Shown one piece after another: positions 42,636-54,180 of a stretch of 64,000 nucleotides of DNA. The stretch spans positions 3,484,501 to 3,548,500 of the forward strand of contig CM065176.1 in the NCBI GenBank assembly GCA_033026295.1, given 5' to 3'. The position numbers and the translations under genes were made by a program. The notes beneath the pieces are model-generated. The model made no database searches and was not told where the DNA came from. It worked only from the letters and a program-made list of their open reading frames with translations. The DNA is from Channa striata. Lineage: Eukaryota > Chordata > Actinopteri > Anabantiformes > Channidae. Numbering within the stretch: position 1 is the first letter of the stretch; each line of letters opens with the position of its first letter.

Positions 42636-43028
42636 ACATTTAGTTCTCTAAATGGACTAAATGTATTTTAGTCCATTTAGCACTCTGATGAGTTTGTTAT
42701 AATGATGTGATTTTCAACTGTCATGCAGAACTGTCTCAGCCCTTTGTCTCAGCCCTTTGCCCCCTCCTGCGGGCGGTAAGACTCCTCCTTCGGTAAGCGT
42801 ATTGCGTCACTTCCTGTTTCTTCACACTGTTTCGGGTCTCTGCCGAAGGATTGTTCACTGGTTAATCGTAGCTTTTGTTTTCTAAATCAGTGACTTATCT
42901 GTGTATAAACTATCACTTGGGCATAAGATTTGTTTACGCAAACACCTGCTCTCCTGAAATACCTTAACAAACTAGCTAATCGCTAACTAAACCTAATCGA
43001 TCTAGCTTTGTTAGCCTAGCACCTAGCA

Positions 43029-43880
43029 ATGGCTTCTCCGTCTCCTTCTGTCTCTCCTCTGACTTGCTCTGTCTGCCACATGTTTACTTTTTCCTCGGCC
43101 TCCTTTAGTGTTAATGGTACTTGTAATAAATGTGAGGTTATTGCAGCTCTGGAGGCGAGGATCTCTGAATTGGAAGCTCGGCTCCGCACCATGACAAACA
43201 ATCCAGCTAGTCAGGCCCCGGTAGCTGGTGCGGACCAACCTAGCATAGCCACTGTTAGCTTAGCCACTGTTAGCTGTTCCCCAGTAGTACCCGAGCAGCC
43301 GGGAAGCCAGGCCGGCTGGGTGACGGTTCGTAAGCGATCTAATGCTAAACAGACGCCCCAGGTTCACCACCAGCCGGTTCACGTTTCCAATCGATTTTCC
43401 CCACTCAGCGACACACCCGCTGAGGAACGAACTCTGGTAATTGGCGACTCCATTGTCAGAAACGTGAACTTAGAGACGCCAGCGGCCATAGTCCAATGTT
43501 ACCCTGGGGCCAGAGCGGGCGACATCGAATCCTATTTGAAACTCCTGTCTAAGGATAAACGTAGATACCGTAAGATCATTATTCATGCAGGAACAAATGA
43601 CGCCCGATTACGCAAATCGGAGGTCACTAAAACAAATATTGAATCGGTGTGTAACTTTGCAAAAACAATGTCGGACTCCGTAGTTTTCTCTGGGCCCCTG
43701 CCAAATCTGATCAGTGACGACATGTATAGCCGCATGTCGTCATTCAACCGCTGGCTGTCTAGGTGGTGTCCAGCAAACGATGTGGGCTATATAGACAATT
43801 AGAAAAGTTTTTGGGGAAAACCTAGGCTTATTAGGAGAGACGGCATCCATCCTACTTTGGATGGTGCCTCTCTCTTATCA
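43029..43880 (+). pseudogene. L2 ORF1 with SGNH esterase domain, one stop codon
   Basis: ATG at 43029. Residues 1-50 have two CxxC pairs (C-S-V-C, C-N-K-C) and an EARISELEARL coiled coil. The SGNH domain has VIGDSIVRN at about 43437-43463 (nucleophile Ser) and AGTNDARL near 43590. TAG at 43800-43802 stops the frame, but the same frame continues to RRDGIHPTLDG at about 43837-43869, the catalytic Asp-His block. The frame is otherwise unbroken, so one nonsense change (probably TGG to TAG) separates it from an intact ORF1. Confidence 0.85.
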
Positions 43881-44144
43881 AAAAATATGGCTGATTTTAT
43901 TAGACAACCAAAAGATTGACAATCCAGAGTTGAGCCTAGGACGCAGAGATCCAGTCCTACACGCCTCTCTGCAGTATCCTTACCGCCGTTACCCCCACAA
44001 CTCCCACATTCCTATAGAAACTGTGTCTGTTCCCGATTAACTAAATTTTACAAACTAAAAATGATCACAAGAGGAGTTAATCATAATAACTTTATAAAAA
44101 TCAGGACTGCTCCTCTTACTGAACAAAAACTAAAACACTTAAAT

Positions 44145-44919
44145 GTGGATTATTAAATATCAGATCTCTCTCATCTAAATCTCTGTTAGTAAATGACTTG
44201 ATAAGTGATCATCAATTCGATTTATTTTGTCTCACCGAAACCTGGTTGCAGAAGGAAGAATATGTTAGTTTAAATGAGTCAACCCCCAAGTCATATTAAC
44301 TATCATGTTCCTAGAAGCTCAGGCCGAGGTGGAGGAGTAGCAGCAATCTATCACTCAAGCTTACCGATAAACCCTAGACCTAAACATAGTTATAACTCAT
44401 TTGAGAGTCTTACTCTGAGACTTTCACACCCAAGTTGGAAAACTCAAAATCCACTTCTATTTGTTATTGTGTATCGTCCTCCAGTCCCTTATTCTGAATT
44501 TTTGACTGAATTCTCTGATTTTCTAGCCGACTTAGTGCTTAGTGCAGATAAAGTCGTCATAGTGGGCGATTTTAACATTCATGTAGATGCTGACAGTAAC
44601 TCCCTCAACACAGCATTTACTTCATTATTACATTCAATTGGTTTCTCTCAAATTGTAAATGAACCCACTCACTGTTTTAGTCACACCCTAGACCTTGTCC
44701 TTGCATACGGTATTGAAATTGATAAACTAACAGTATTTCCTCATAATTCTGTTCTCTCTGACAATTTCCTAATAACATTTGAATTTAGTTTATTGGACTA
44801 CACGGCAGCTAGAAAGAAGTTTTGCTTCAGTAGGTGTTTATCTGAAAACACTGTGAACAAATTTAAGGAAATGATCCCTTCATCATTAACTTCAACATGT
44901 ACTGATATAACAGAGTAGC
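44145..44919 (+). pseudogene. L2 endonuclease domain, copy B
   Basis: N-terminal motifs RSLSSKSLLVNDLI and FCLTETWL lie in one frame (44155-44280); after a shift near 44280 the frame 44274-44919 has GRGGGVAAIYHS, VIVYRPP, VGDFNIHVDAD and THCFSHTLDLV. These are APE endonuclease motifs. The frame closes at 44917-44919 through a small deletion; the linker to the RT then follows in other frames. Confidence 0.85.
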
Positions 44920-45321
44920 CTCATTAACTGTACTCCTGCACAAGTTGATTACCTTACTGATAATTATGCAGCATCTTTACGTTCCATACTTGATAGTGTT
45001 GCCCCTCTAAAAAAGAAGGCAGTAATTCTGAATAGGCGATCTCCATGGTATAGCTCGCACACCCGCAATTTAAAGCAGGCGTCACGAAGACTAGAAAGGA
45101 AGTGGCGTTCCACTCATTCACAAGAATCACGCCTAGCCTGGAAAAAGACTTTATAGTTATACAAATTAGCACTCCGTAAAGCCAGAACAGCTTATTATTC
45201 ATCACTAATAGAGCAAAACAAGAACAACCCCCGGTTTCTTTTCAGCACTGTAGCCAGGCTGACTAAGAGCCATAGTTCAGTTGAGACTAGTATTCCCTCA
45301 ACGCTATGTAGCAATGACTTC

Positions 45322-46967
45322 ATGACCTTCTTCACAAACAAAATCATAGCTATTAGAAATAAAATTCACCAGACCCTCCCCACAAATACAACAGAATTAG
45401 AATCATCAGTAAGTCCTCAGTCCCTTTTAGACTGCTTTACGCCCATAGACCTTGCTGAGTTAACTTCAAGTATTATGGCATCTAAACCAACAACATGTCT
45501 GCTAGACCCTATTCTAGTTAGACTGCTCAAAGATGCTCTACCCTTATTAGACACGTTCATATTAGATATCATTAATCTATCCTTACAAACAGGATATGTA
45601 CCAAAGGCCTATAAGGTAGCTGTAATCAAACCTCTACTTAAAAAACCTAGTCTGGATCCAGATGTCTTGGCCAATTACAGACCAATATCCAATCTCCCTT
45701 TTATTTCTAAAATACTTGAAAAAGTAGTTGTAAAGCAATTATGTGACCACCTGCGCAGAAACGACTTGTTTGAAGAATTTCAGTCAGGATTTAGGGTTCA
45801 TCATAGCACAGAAACCGCACTGATTAAAGTCACCAATGATCTTCTTCTGGCTTCAGATAACGGACTTGTCTCTATACTAGTTCTACTAGATCTTAGTGCT
45901 GCATTTGACACCATTGATCACAGAATATTATTACAGAGACTAGAACATGTAATTGGAATTAAAGGAACAGCACTAAATTGGTTTAAATCGTATCTATCAG
46001 ATAGATTCCAATTTACTCACGTTAATGATGAATCTTCGACATACACAAAAGTTAGTTATGGAATTCCACAAGGCTCTGTATTAGGACCAATACTCTTTAC
46101 TCTATATATGTCTCCCTTGGCAACATTATTAGAAAACACTCTGTAAATTTTCACTGCTACGCTGATGACACGCAGTTATATCTATCTATGAAACCTGATG
46201 AAACAAATAAATTAATCAAACTACAAGCATGTCTTAAAGATATAAGGGACTGGATGACGTATAATTTTCTTCTTCTAAACTCAGATAAAACTGAAGTTAT
46301 TGTATTTGGGCCTAATAGTCTAAGAGACATGTTTTCTAACCATATCGCTACTTTAGACGACATAACTCTTGCCCCCAGTAGTACTGCAAGGAATCTCAGA
46401 GTCATTTTTGGCCAGGATTTGTCATTTACCTCACAGATAAAGCAAATCTCTAGAACAGCCTTCTTCCACCTACGGAACATTGCCAAAATTAGGAGCATCC
46501 TGTCCCAAAGCGATGCTGAAAAATTGGTTCATGCATTTGTTACTTCTAGATTGGACTATTGTAATTCTCTACTTTCAGGCTGCCCTAGTAACTCTCTAAA
46601 AAGCCTCCAATTAATCCAAAATGCTGCAGCAAGATTACTGACTGGGATTGGTAAGAGAGATCATATTTCACCTTCATTAGCTTCTCTCCATTGGCTTCCA
46701 ATTAAATGCAGAATAGAATTTAAAACCCTTCTTCTTACCTATAAAGCTTTAAACGGCCAAGCCCCATCATATTTAAAAGATCTCTTAGTACCATATCATC
46801 CTACTAGACCACTTCGGTCCCAAAATGCAGGCCTACTTGTGTTCCCAGAATTTCCAAAAATAGAATGGGAGGCAGAGCCTTTAGCTATCAAGCTCCTCTC
46901 CTGTGGAACCAGCTCCCAGTCCAGATTCGGGAAGCAGACACCCTCCCTATTTTTAAGACTAGGCTAA
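45322..46967 (+). pseudogene. L2 reverse transcriptase, copy B
   Basis: Frame 45322-46146 has NYRPISNLPF, FQSGFRVHHSTETA, DLSAAFDTIDH (first Asp) and GIPQGSVLGP. A one-base deletion near 46111 shifts the frame just before the catalytic box; the bases coding YADD are intact at about 46159-46170. Frame 46188-46967 gives the thumb and C-terminal text (SRLDYCNSLL, LHWLPIKC). Catalytic residues are all present across two frames. Confidence 0.88.
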
Positions 46968-47535
46968 AAACCTTCCTTTTGATAAAGCTTATAGTTGGTT
47001 ATAGTCATGCTGCTATAGGCTTAGACTGCTGGGGACTCTGCACTGTGCCACTTCCTCTTCTCTTCATTCTCTCCTCTCACCCCACATCTATAATGTCACC
47101 ACTGTATGACATTAACTCTGTGTCTTCTTTGTCCCGTAGTCGTCTCTCTCCCTCTCTTTCCCCTCTCTCTCTCCCTGTCCACAGGTGTCCCCGGATTTGG
47201 CGCTGTGTGTCCTCCAGTGTGCAGCTACTGGTCCTATTAACCTGCTCAATGTTTTGTTGTTGCTTTTGTTTCTCTGTTCTTTTCTCTCTCCACTTTCCAC
47301 TCTGCCCAACCGGTCAAGGCAGATGGCTGTCCTCCCTGAGCCTGGTTCTGCTGGAGGTTTCTTCCGTTAAAGGGAGTTTTTCCTCTCCACTGTTGCCTAT
47401 GGCTTGCTCAAGGGGGATTTGTTGGGTTTTCTCTACCTGTTTGTATAGTCTTGACTTTATTATGTAAAGTGCCCTGAGATGACCTTGTTGTAAATTGGCG
47501 CTATATATAAATAAAGTTGAATTGAAATTGAATTT

Positions 47536-48515
47536 GTCCCCAGGTAAAAGCAGCCCTGTCTACTCCTGCAGACATCACCCTGCACAATCCAAAACCCGGT
47601 GCCTGCTAGTGCTCATCAAGGACCGCCGGAGGAAACACTGTCAGCAGAGAGACTTCACAGGACCACATCGAGTACTACTGACTCGAATATGGGAGTGAAG
47701 GTGGAGTGACATCACATGGGTCCACTGCAAAAGGAGCCTTATACTGGAACTGGAGGAGGAACAACACCCAGAACGCGACCCGATGAGGAGACAACCGCCA
47801 TGGAAGACAACCAACAAGATACACACAGTCAAATGTGTTCCCTGAATTGTTCACCCTGGTGAGGGGGGAAAAATGCAGATTGGGCTGTGCCTGCACTTCA
47901 AGCTCCATCAAACGTCAAGAAGGGTGAACACAGGAAGTGACAAAGGCGACCTCTGGTACCGAATGTTGGGTCTTTCTCTAAACATGTTTTTTCAGTACAC
48001 TTTTTAAAAATGTACTGATGGATGAATTTTGGGAACATAATGAAATGTTTAGAAAATCCTTGTAAATTGTTCCACCTATTGCTCGGTTTTGATTAATCTT
48101 GCCCATCTTCAGTTATCATAAAATGATAAATTTTAATAAGAAGAAATTTTATAACAAACCAAGGCAACACTGTTCACCTTTGCTTGCTCTGTTCTTACAC
48201 TTATGGCAAACCGACTATTTGCATTGTCTTTGCACTAGGATGCACTAGTGCAAAGACAGTGTGTGCTTCCTTGTACCTCACTTGTAAGTAGGTTTGGATA
48301 AGTGTCTGACAAATGATTAAGTGTAAATGTAAATGTGCCGTGTCTACAAGAGTGACACCTTCAGGTCAATCATTGGTTTATGTTTAAATTTGTTTTGGGG
48401 AGCAAAGCAACATCTAATATTGCCATCTTTTGTCATTGCGGTTGTTTCTTTTCTCTGTCCACTTTCCACTCACCTGTGGTAAATATTTTCCGTCTAAAGA
48501 CAAGAATCAGCATGA
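47536..48515. other. No gene recognised
   Basis: Unassigned sequence. A CTTTTCTCTGTCCACTTTCC word near 48452 resembles the L2 3' UTR, and an inverted word pair TTTGCACTAGGATGCACTAGTGCAAA lies near 48230-48255. No supported coding region was seen. Confidence 0.4.
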
Positions 48516-48875
48516 TTAACCTCTGAAACCGAGATTCGTCAATATAAAACTGTCTTTGTGTATTTGCTGTTCTTCATCTCTGTGCTCAGTGCGGTTCTCA
48601 ACCTGCTTGTGATCATCTCAGTCTCCCACTTCAGGCAGAGATAAACTCGGCAAAATTCTCTATTGATTATTTCTTTAAGTTTAAAAATTCTGATTCACAA
48701 GAAAATGTTACTAAGAGCTAGTCTGTAAATAACTTCACATCTTGACACCAGACGTATTTTCTATGTTTTTGTATGTTCAATGTCCAGGTGTGCCACGTGT
48801 AAGACATATCACTTTGCATGAACGTCTCATATTTCATTACATGTCTTTGTCTCCCTGCAGGCAGCTGCACACACC
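48516..48875 (+). pseudogene. Trace-amine-receptor (TAAR)-like exon remnant with intron, cut by Rex1
   Basis: The frame 48516-48634 reads YKTVFVYLLF and AVLNLLVIISVSHF, the TM1 segment of rhodopsin-type receptors closest to fish TAARs. It ends at CACTTCAG followed by GCAGAG. A consensus acceptor CTCCCTGCAG ends at 48860, and the next bases 48861-48875 continue in phase as R-Q-L-H-T-P, exactly what follows in TAARs. The intron of 226 bp would be GC-AG. At 48876 a Rex1 3' end replaces the rest of the gene. Only about 45 residues survive; there is no start codon. Confidence 0.6.
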
Positions 48876-49236
48876 ATCATGGATAACCCCTCCCACCCCA
48901 AGACCATACAATGCACCACTGCAGTCATACACAATTTATTTTTACTTTACTGCAATAAACCAGATGTGCAAAACTCATCTGTTACTTTTTCCAAAGTTAA
49001 TATGTACATATGAAGATAAACGGGTTTTTTATTCTCAAATTTTAAATGCCTTTTTGCACAGTTAGTAATGCTGTTTCGTTTTTGTTTTCTCTTTCTTTTC
49101 CTTTTTATCTGGTTTAAGTTAAACTAAAAATGTACATTGTTCTGTGTAGATTCTTTGTTCTTTGTCTATGGCTGCCAAAACACAAGAATCTTCCCACTGT
49201 GGGATCAACAAAGTCTTATCTTATCTTATCTTATCA
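48876..49236 (+). mobile_element. Rex1/Babar 3' end
   Basis: It begins with ATCATGGATAACCCCTCCCA, as in the Rex1 copy at about 22529, and ends with AAGTCTTATCTTATCTTATC, the TTATC-repeat tail. Internal sequence near 48960-49130 is extra or diverged. It truncates the receptor remnant. Confidence 0.75.
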
Positions 49237-49608
49237 AAATCCCTGAACTCGTAGTGCCTCAACTGAATCCAAAGTTGCCTAGTGTGTGCTGTAACAAATC
49301 CACTCTCACAGGGGATTCTATAGCAGAGACCGACTGCCAGGTAAGGGACAAAGAACAATCATTTATTACATACACTCGAAAGCAAAACAAAAACGCTCAC
49401 TACAAAAGGTGGGAGGAGACAATGGCAAGAGAAAAAACTACTCACAACAGAAGACTGGAGACTTACTAACTCACTCTAGGTCAGAGTAAACATCAGCCAA
49501 AAGTTACGCCGGACTCCACCGCATTACTCCATAGTCCGGCCTCCTGTGCAGCTTGTTGTGCATGGTTAGCCAGGAACTCCCACTCGTTAAACTTACAGGA
49601 AATGAGCC
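49237..49608. other. No gene recognised
   Basis: Sequence between a Rex1 tail and an LTR. Frames here are short and without recognisable motifs. Confidence 0.4.
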
Positions 49609-50177
49609 TGTCAGGGGTGTTGGTGAATTTGAAGACCCAGAAAGACAACAACGGGAGGGAGTACAAAAAGGACGAGAAACCTTATTACAATTAACAAAAG
49701 GGACAAAAACAACACCATGTGAACATATATCTAAATTAAACTAACAAAGTCAGCCGAGGGGAACACAACGAAAAACCAGATTGAGAGGGGGAAACAGTAA
49801 GAACTGAACACACAGGAAAACCAAACAAAACACACAAGGACCAAAAACCAAAACCCAAACAAAAACCAGATATCAAACCCCAGACCACGAGGAAACAGGC
49901 AATGAGTCCAAAAGCTTGGGAGAGGGATGGAAATGCAGGAGTCCAGTAATCCAAAAAACAGTGAGTCAACATGGTAGCGAAGACAAGAATGTGGCAGAGA
50001 GCTGTGGTGAAGGGCAGGTATAAATAGGTAGGGAGTAACAGGTGAAAATAATCAAGGTGATTGATTAGTTGAAGTATTGGTAAAGTTGACTATGGGATGG
50101 AAACAGGATGTGGGGAAAAATGGCAACAAAATAAAAGTCCACTTCAGGAAGTGGAAGTGAGGGACTGAATCATGACA
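49609..50177 (-). repeat. LTR (Gypsy-like), 569 bp
   Basis: On the minus strand it begins TGTCATGATTCAGTCC and ends ACACCCCTGACA. A TATA-like TATTTATACC is near 50025 on the minus strand. A purine tract GAGGAGGGGGTTC lies directly upstream (50190-50178), marking it as a 3' LTR. No partner LTR was found in the window. Confidence 0.75.
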
Positions 50178-50736
50178 GAACCCCCTCCTCAAGGGCCAGA
50201 TACCAGACGGCCCAAAACAGTTTAATGTCCAGACTGACCCGGGTGGGTGGCGGTCTGGAGGAGGGTCCGAGCCAGGCTATAGATTGGGGCTGAAAGAAGG
50301 GGTCTGAGGTCGGTGATGATCAAAGAAGCCCTCTGGAGATCGAGCCGGAGGATGACGGCGATGGAAGGAGCCCTCCGAGGAGCAGATAGGAAACTGAGGG
50401 AAGACGGCAGCTTGACTTTGGAGCCGAAACTGGACGAGCCGCAGACGACCTGTGCTCGGAAACAGGAAATAGTGCGAGGTCTGTGCAGTCCTCTTCCCCC
50501 CGGGGAACAAGCTCGGAGTCAGACGTGGGGCCAGTGCAGTGTACCTTCCCTGAGGAATCAGGACCTGGAACAGGTGCAGGACCGCAGTCGACGACCCCAG
50601 TGGAAACAGGACCAGGACCAGCTGCGGGACCGCAGTCGACGGCCCCCGTGGAGACATGACCAGGACCGGGTGCAGTCAACGCAGTCGACAGGCCCTGTGG
50701 AGACAGGATCAGGTGTGGGACCGCAGTCGACGGCCC

Positions 50737-50893
50737 CCGTGGAAACTGGATCAGAACCCGGTGCGGGGCCGGTGCAGTCGACGACCCCCGTGGAAACTGG
50801 ATCAGAACCCGGTGCGGGGCCGGTGCAGTTGACGACCCCCTCGGAGACTGGATCAGAACCCGGTGCGGGGCCGGTGCAGTCGAAGACCCCCTT
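50737..50893. repeat. Coding minisatellite, 51-bp unit, three near-perfect copies
   Basis: ACTGGATCAGAACCCGGTGC recurs at 50745 and 50796 and, with one change, at 50847, a constant 51-bp period. Degenerate units extend left to about 50570. The unit is 17 codons, so copy-number change keeps the frame. Confidence 0.92.
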
Positions 50894-51443
50894 GTAAACT
50901 GGGCCAGGAAGGACCACTGGTGAACGCCGGACCGAGTTGCGAGCAGATGCCAGGGCTGGAACGGGAGCACAAACGGGCTCCGGTAGACCACCAGGGGGCT
51001 TGGAGATGACGCCGGAGTCAGGAAAGTTGTTGGCCAACTCAGACTGAGGTGGTTGAATCAGGGCAGAAATGTCCCTCCTGAAAGCGCTCACACCCTCCAA
51101 GACCCAGCGTGCCCCAGGCAGATCCAACAACCAGGGCCTAGATTTAAAAAGGCCCTCCAACTGGCTCGCTGCAGTACAGCGAACCTCTAGGTCTCCTGGG
51201 GTTACAATAGCTCCCCAAAGTCTTGACATTAATTCACATATAATGGGACACTGCTGGCGTTGGGTGGAGTCTAGAGCAAGTTCTACTCGTAACGGGGAAG
51301 TGGACCGGGTCTCAGATGAACAGCCAGAGGGAGGTTGAGGGCTAGGAGACCTTGTGTGATGGGGCTTACAGCGTCTGGGTGGTCGTTTTTTATGTGTAGT
51401 GGTGTTGTTGAGCTGTGGCTCGGAAACAAAAGGAACACGGGTA

Positions 51444-51671
51444 GGTGCGGGGCCGGTGCAGTTGACGGCCCCATCGGAAACAGGACCGGGAACGAGGACG
51501 GGTGCGGGGCCGATGCAGTCGACGGCCCCCTCGGAAACAAGGCCAGGAACAGGGACGGGTGCGAAGCCGGTGCATTTGACGGCCCTCTCGGAAACAAGGC
51601 CAGGAACAGGGACAGGTGCGGAGCCGGTGCCGTCGACGGCCCCCTCGGAAACAGGACCAGATGAGACTGGT
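51444..51671. repeat. Coding minisatellite, 57-bp unit, four copies
   Basis: GGTGCGGGGCCG-like unit starts lie at 51444, 51501, 51558 and 51615, a constant 57-bp period (19 codons). The units share GACGGCCCCCTCGGAAACA. The array is related in composition to the 51-bp array but has a different length. Confidence 0.92.
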
Positions 51672-51904
51672 ATTGGTTGAGTACCTGAGGTCGATAGTTT
51701 GGTCTGAGGTTTGGCTCTGGACCTACGTTAGAGGCCTCTAAAATAATATGGGTCAATCTGCCGCTGGGGGCGAACAGCTAGCCTGGAGCCTTCATAGCTG
51801 CCCAGAGGACAAGAGCGATTGTCATTCTGGGCTCTACATGACATCCAGACTGCTATTGCCTCCAGCAGATCCATTGTAACAAAAAAAAGAAAACTCCCTC
51901 ACCG

Positions 51905-53275
51905 TGTTGCTGTGAGGGAGAAAGACGACTACCGCACAAAGAAGATACAGAGTTAATGTCATACAGTGGTGACAGTATAGATGTGGGGTGAGAGGAGAGA
52001 ACGAAGAGAAGAGGAAATGGCACAGTGCAGAGTCCCCCAGCAGTCTAAGCCTATAGCAGCATGACTATAACCAACTATAAGCGTTATCAAAGAGGAATGT
52101 TTTGAGCCTAGTCTTAAAAATAGAGAGGGTGTCTGCTTCCCAAATATGGACTGGGAGCTGGTTCCACAGGAGAGGAGCTTGATAGCTAAAGGCTCTGCCT
52201 CCCATTCTATTTTTGGAAATTCTGGGAACCATAAGTAGGCCTGCATTTTGGGACCGAAGTGGTCTAGTAGGAGGATATGGTACTAGGAGATATTTTAGAT
52301 ATGATGGAGCTTGACCGTTTAAAGCTTTATAGGTAAGAAGAAGGGTTTTAAATTCTATTCTGCATTTAATTGGAAGCCAATGGAGAGAAGCTAATGAAGG
52401 TGAAATATGATGTCTCTTACCAATCCCAGTCAGTAATCTTGCTGCTTTTTAGAGAGTTACTGGGGCAGCCTGAAAGTAGAGAATTACAGTAGTCCAATCT
52501 AGAAGTAACAAATGCATGGACCAGTTGTTTTGAGACAGGATGCTCCTAATTTTGGCAATGTTTCTTAGGTGGAAGAAGGCTGTTCTAGAGATTTGTTTTA
52601 TGTGTGAGATAAATGACAAATCCTGGTCTAAAATGACTCCAAGATGCCTTGCAGTACTACTGGGGGCCAGAGTTATGTCATCTAAAGTAGCAATATGGTT
52701 GGAAAACATGTTTCTTAGACTTTTAGGCCCAATACAATAACTTCAGTTTTATCTGAGTTTAGAAGAAGAAAATTATACGTCATCCAGTCCCTTATATCTT
52801 TAAGACATGCTTGTAGTTTGATTAATTTATTTTTTTCATCAGGTTTCATAGATAGATATAACTGCATGTCAGCAGTGTAAGCAGTGAAAATTTACAGAGT
52901 GTTTTCTAATAATGTTGCCAAGGGGAGACATATATAGAGTAAAGAGTATTGGTCCTAATACAGAGCCTTGTGGAATTCCATAACTAACTTTTGTGTATGT
53001 CGAAGATTCATCATCAACATGAATAAATTGGAATCTATCTGATAGATAAGATTTAAACCAATTTAGTGCAGTTCCTTTAATTCCAATAACATGTTCTAGT
53101 CTCTGTAATAATATTCTGTGATCAATGGTGTTAAATGCAGCACTAAGATCTAGCAGAACTAGTATATAGGCAAGTCCATTATCTGAAGCCAGAGGAAGAT
53201 CGTTAGTGACTTTAATCAGTGCAGTTTGTGTGCTATGGTGAACTCTAAATCCTGACTGAAATTCTTCAAACAAGT
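51905..53275 (-). mobile_element. L2 LINE fragment (RT and 3' UTR)
   Basis: Minus-strand text: FQSGFRVHHSTQTA, DLSAAFNTIDH, GIPQGSVLGP (53291-52869), then LDDITLAPSS (52709-52449) and C-terminal text to 51959. The YADD box is destroyed by a small indel at about 52870. A deletion removes sequence near 52445. It is 5' truncated at 53275 inside the RT and 3' truncated near 51905. Confidence 0.88.
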
Positions 53276-54180
53276 CCAAGGACAATGACAATATTATTGT
53301 CAGACACTAAATTGTCTTCTATATTTTATCTAGATGAGATTAAAATTGAGCTTGTTCTTCATCAGACTAGACATTTGTTTGTTGGAAACAAAAGCAGTGC
53401 ACATCACCCCAAAACACACCATCCCCACATGCATCGTGCATCTACTCAATACTGACTTGAATGGGGTGAGCATGGGGTGACTTATAAAATCACTTATTTT
53501 ACATGAAATATCTGTTTTTGCTTTAAATCAACCATGATTAAGTGTTCAAAAGTGATAAAATGTAAAACCTCCCACTGTGTAGACACTGCACACGCCTTCA
53601 TCTCAACAAGCTAAATATGATGGAGAATTAATGTAGAGCCACATTTTCTAAAACTGCATTTAAAACGGGTAATATTGTGTTCGTTCAGATGACAAAGGTG
53701 CAGCGTCAATGTTGTATGTATATAAAATAAGTCTGCTGCTATTTGTATCTCCATAGTTGCTTATGAGCTGTACTGTTTCTGACTGTGTCTGGTGCGCGTT
53801 GGTTTCGGTCTGCTCCGGGTTCCAGCTTCAGGTGGAGAACATTGAAGTGAGAACAGCTCGTGCTTTAAATATACACATGGCGATGAAGCCACCCACGAAA
53901 ATTGTTGACACTTACAAAAAATAATTTCAAATGTCAGGCACCGTGACCATTAAATTTGATAATAATTTCAAGCAGAGCAGTGCTCTGAAAATTACATTCA
54001 GAGCTAAAGTTCAGTTAAAGTCATCTATTTTTAATGTACAGTTTAACCTTTTAACCCTCTTGTACACTTCCAAACACCTGCTAGATCAGGCTCCTCCTTC
54101 CCCTCACACTGGGAAGATTAGGAGTCACGCTGCATCTTGCCCTTCCTTGCTTATTTCAGCACTGTCATGTCTAGTTAAGG
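53276..54180. other. No gene or repeat recognised
   Basis: AT-rich unique-looking sequence. Frames are short. It may be old host DNA. Confidence 0.45.

Larger units (their letters stand above)
42762..47535 (+). mobile_element. L2-clade LINE, copy B, near full length
   Basis: A 5' UTR starting near 42762 is shared with copy A. ORF1 is at 43029, ORF2 endonuclease at about 44145, RT at 45322-46967, and the 3' UTR ends in AATAAAGTTGAATTGAAATTG. It is the reference for the other L2 pieces here. Breaks: stop at 43800-43802, frameshift near 44280, stop/shift at 44917-44919, stop near 45155, one-base shift near 46111. No target duplication was identified. Confidence 0.9.
50190..51874 (-). pseudogene. 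Proline-rich repeat ORF next to an LTR, unknown family
   Basis: From ATG at 51874 (MDLLEAIAVWMSC) one frame runs about 430 codons with a single TAA near 51740. It shifts near 50690 into the frame that runs to 50320. It is built around two coding minisatellites: 19-residue units (P-V-P-V-P-G-L-V-S-E-x-A-V-x-C) and 17-residue units (TGPAPGSDPVSTGVVDC), separated by non-repetitive text (SRLWGAIVTPGDLEVRC). No gag, protease or RT motif is seen. Its place between a polypurine tract and nothing recognisable upstream suggests an accessory or gag-like ORF of an LTR element. I do not know its function. Confidence 0.5.

Noticed and set aside
42648..42680. 12-bp inverted repeat as a transposon terminal repeat
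   Set aside because: The two arms are only nine bases apart and sit between two L2 pieces; no element is bounded by them.
48225..48260. Inverted words around TTTGCACTAGGATGCACTAG as a regulatory hairpin
   Set aside because: Short, AT-rich surroundings and no gene nearby; likely chance or part of a decayed repeat.
50313..51664. Plus-strand frames over the minisatellite region
   Set aside because: Period of 51/57 bp leaves several frames open. The minus frame is preferred because it extends further in both directions with non-repetitive text and lies in the LTR orientation, but this choice is not proven.
50737..51671. CRISPR array
   Set aside because: The repeats are directly adjacent minisatellite units without unique spacers, in a vertebrate genome.
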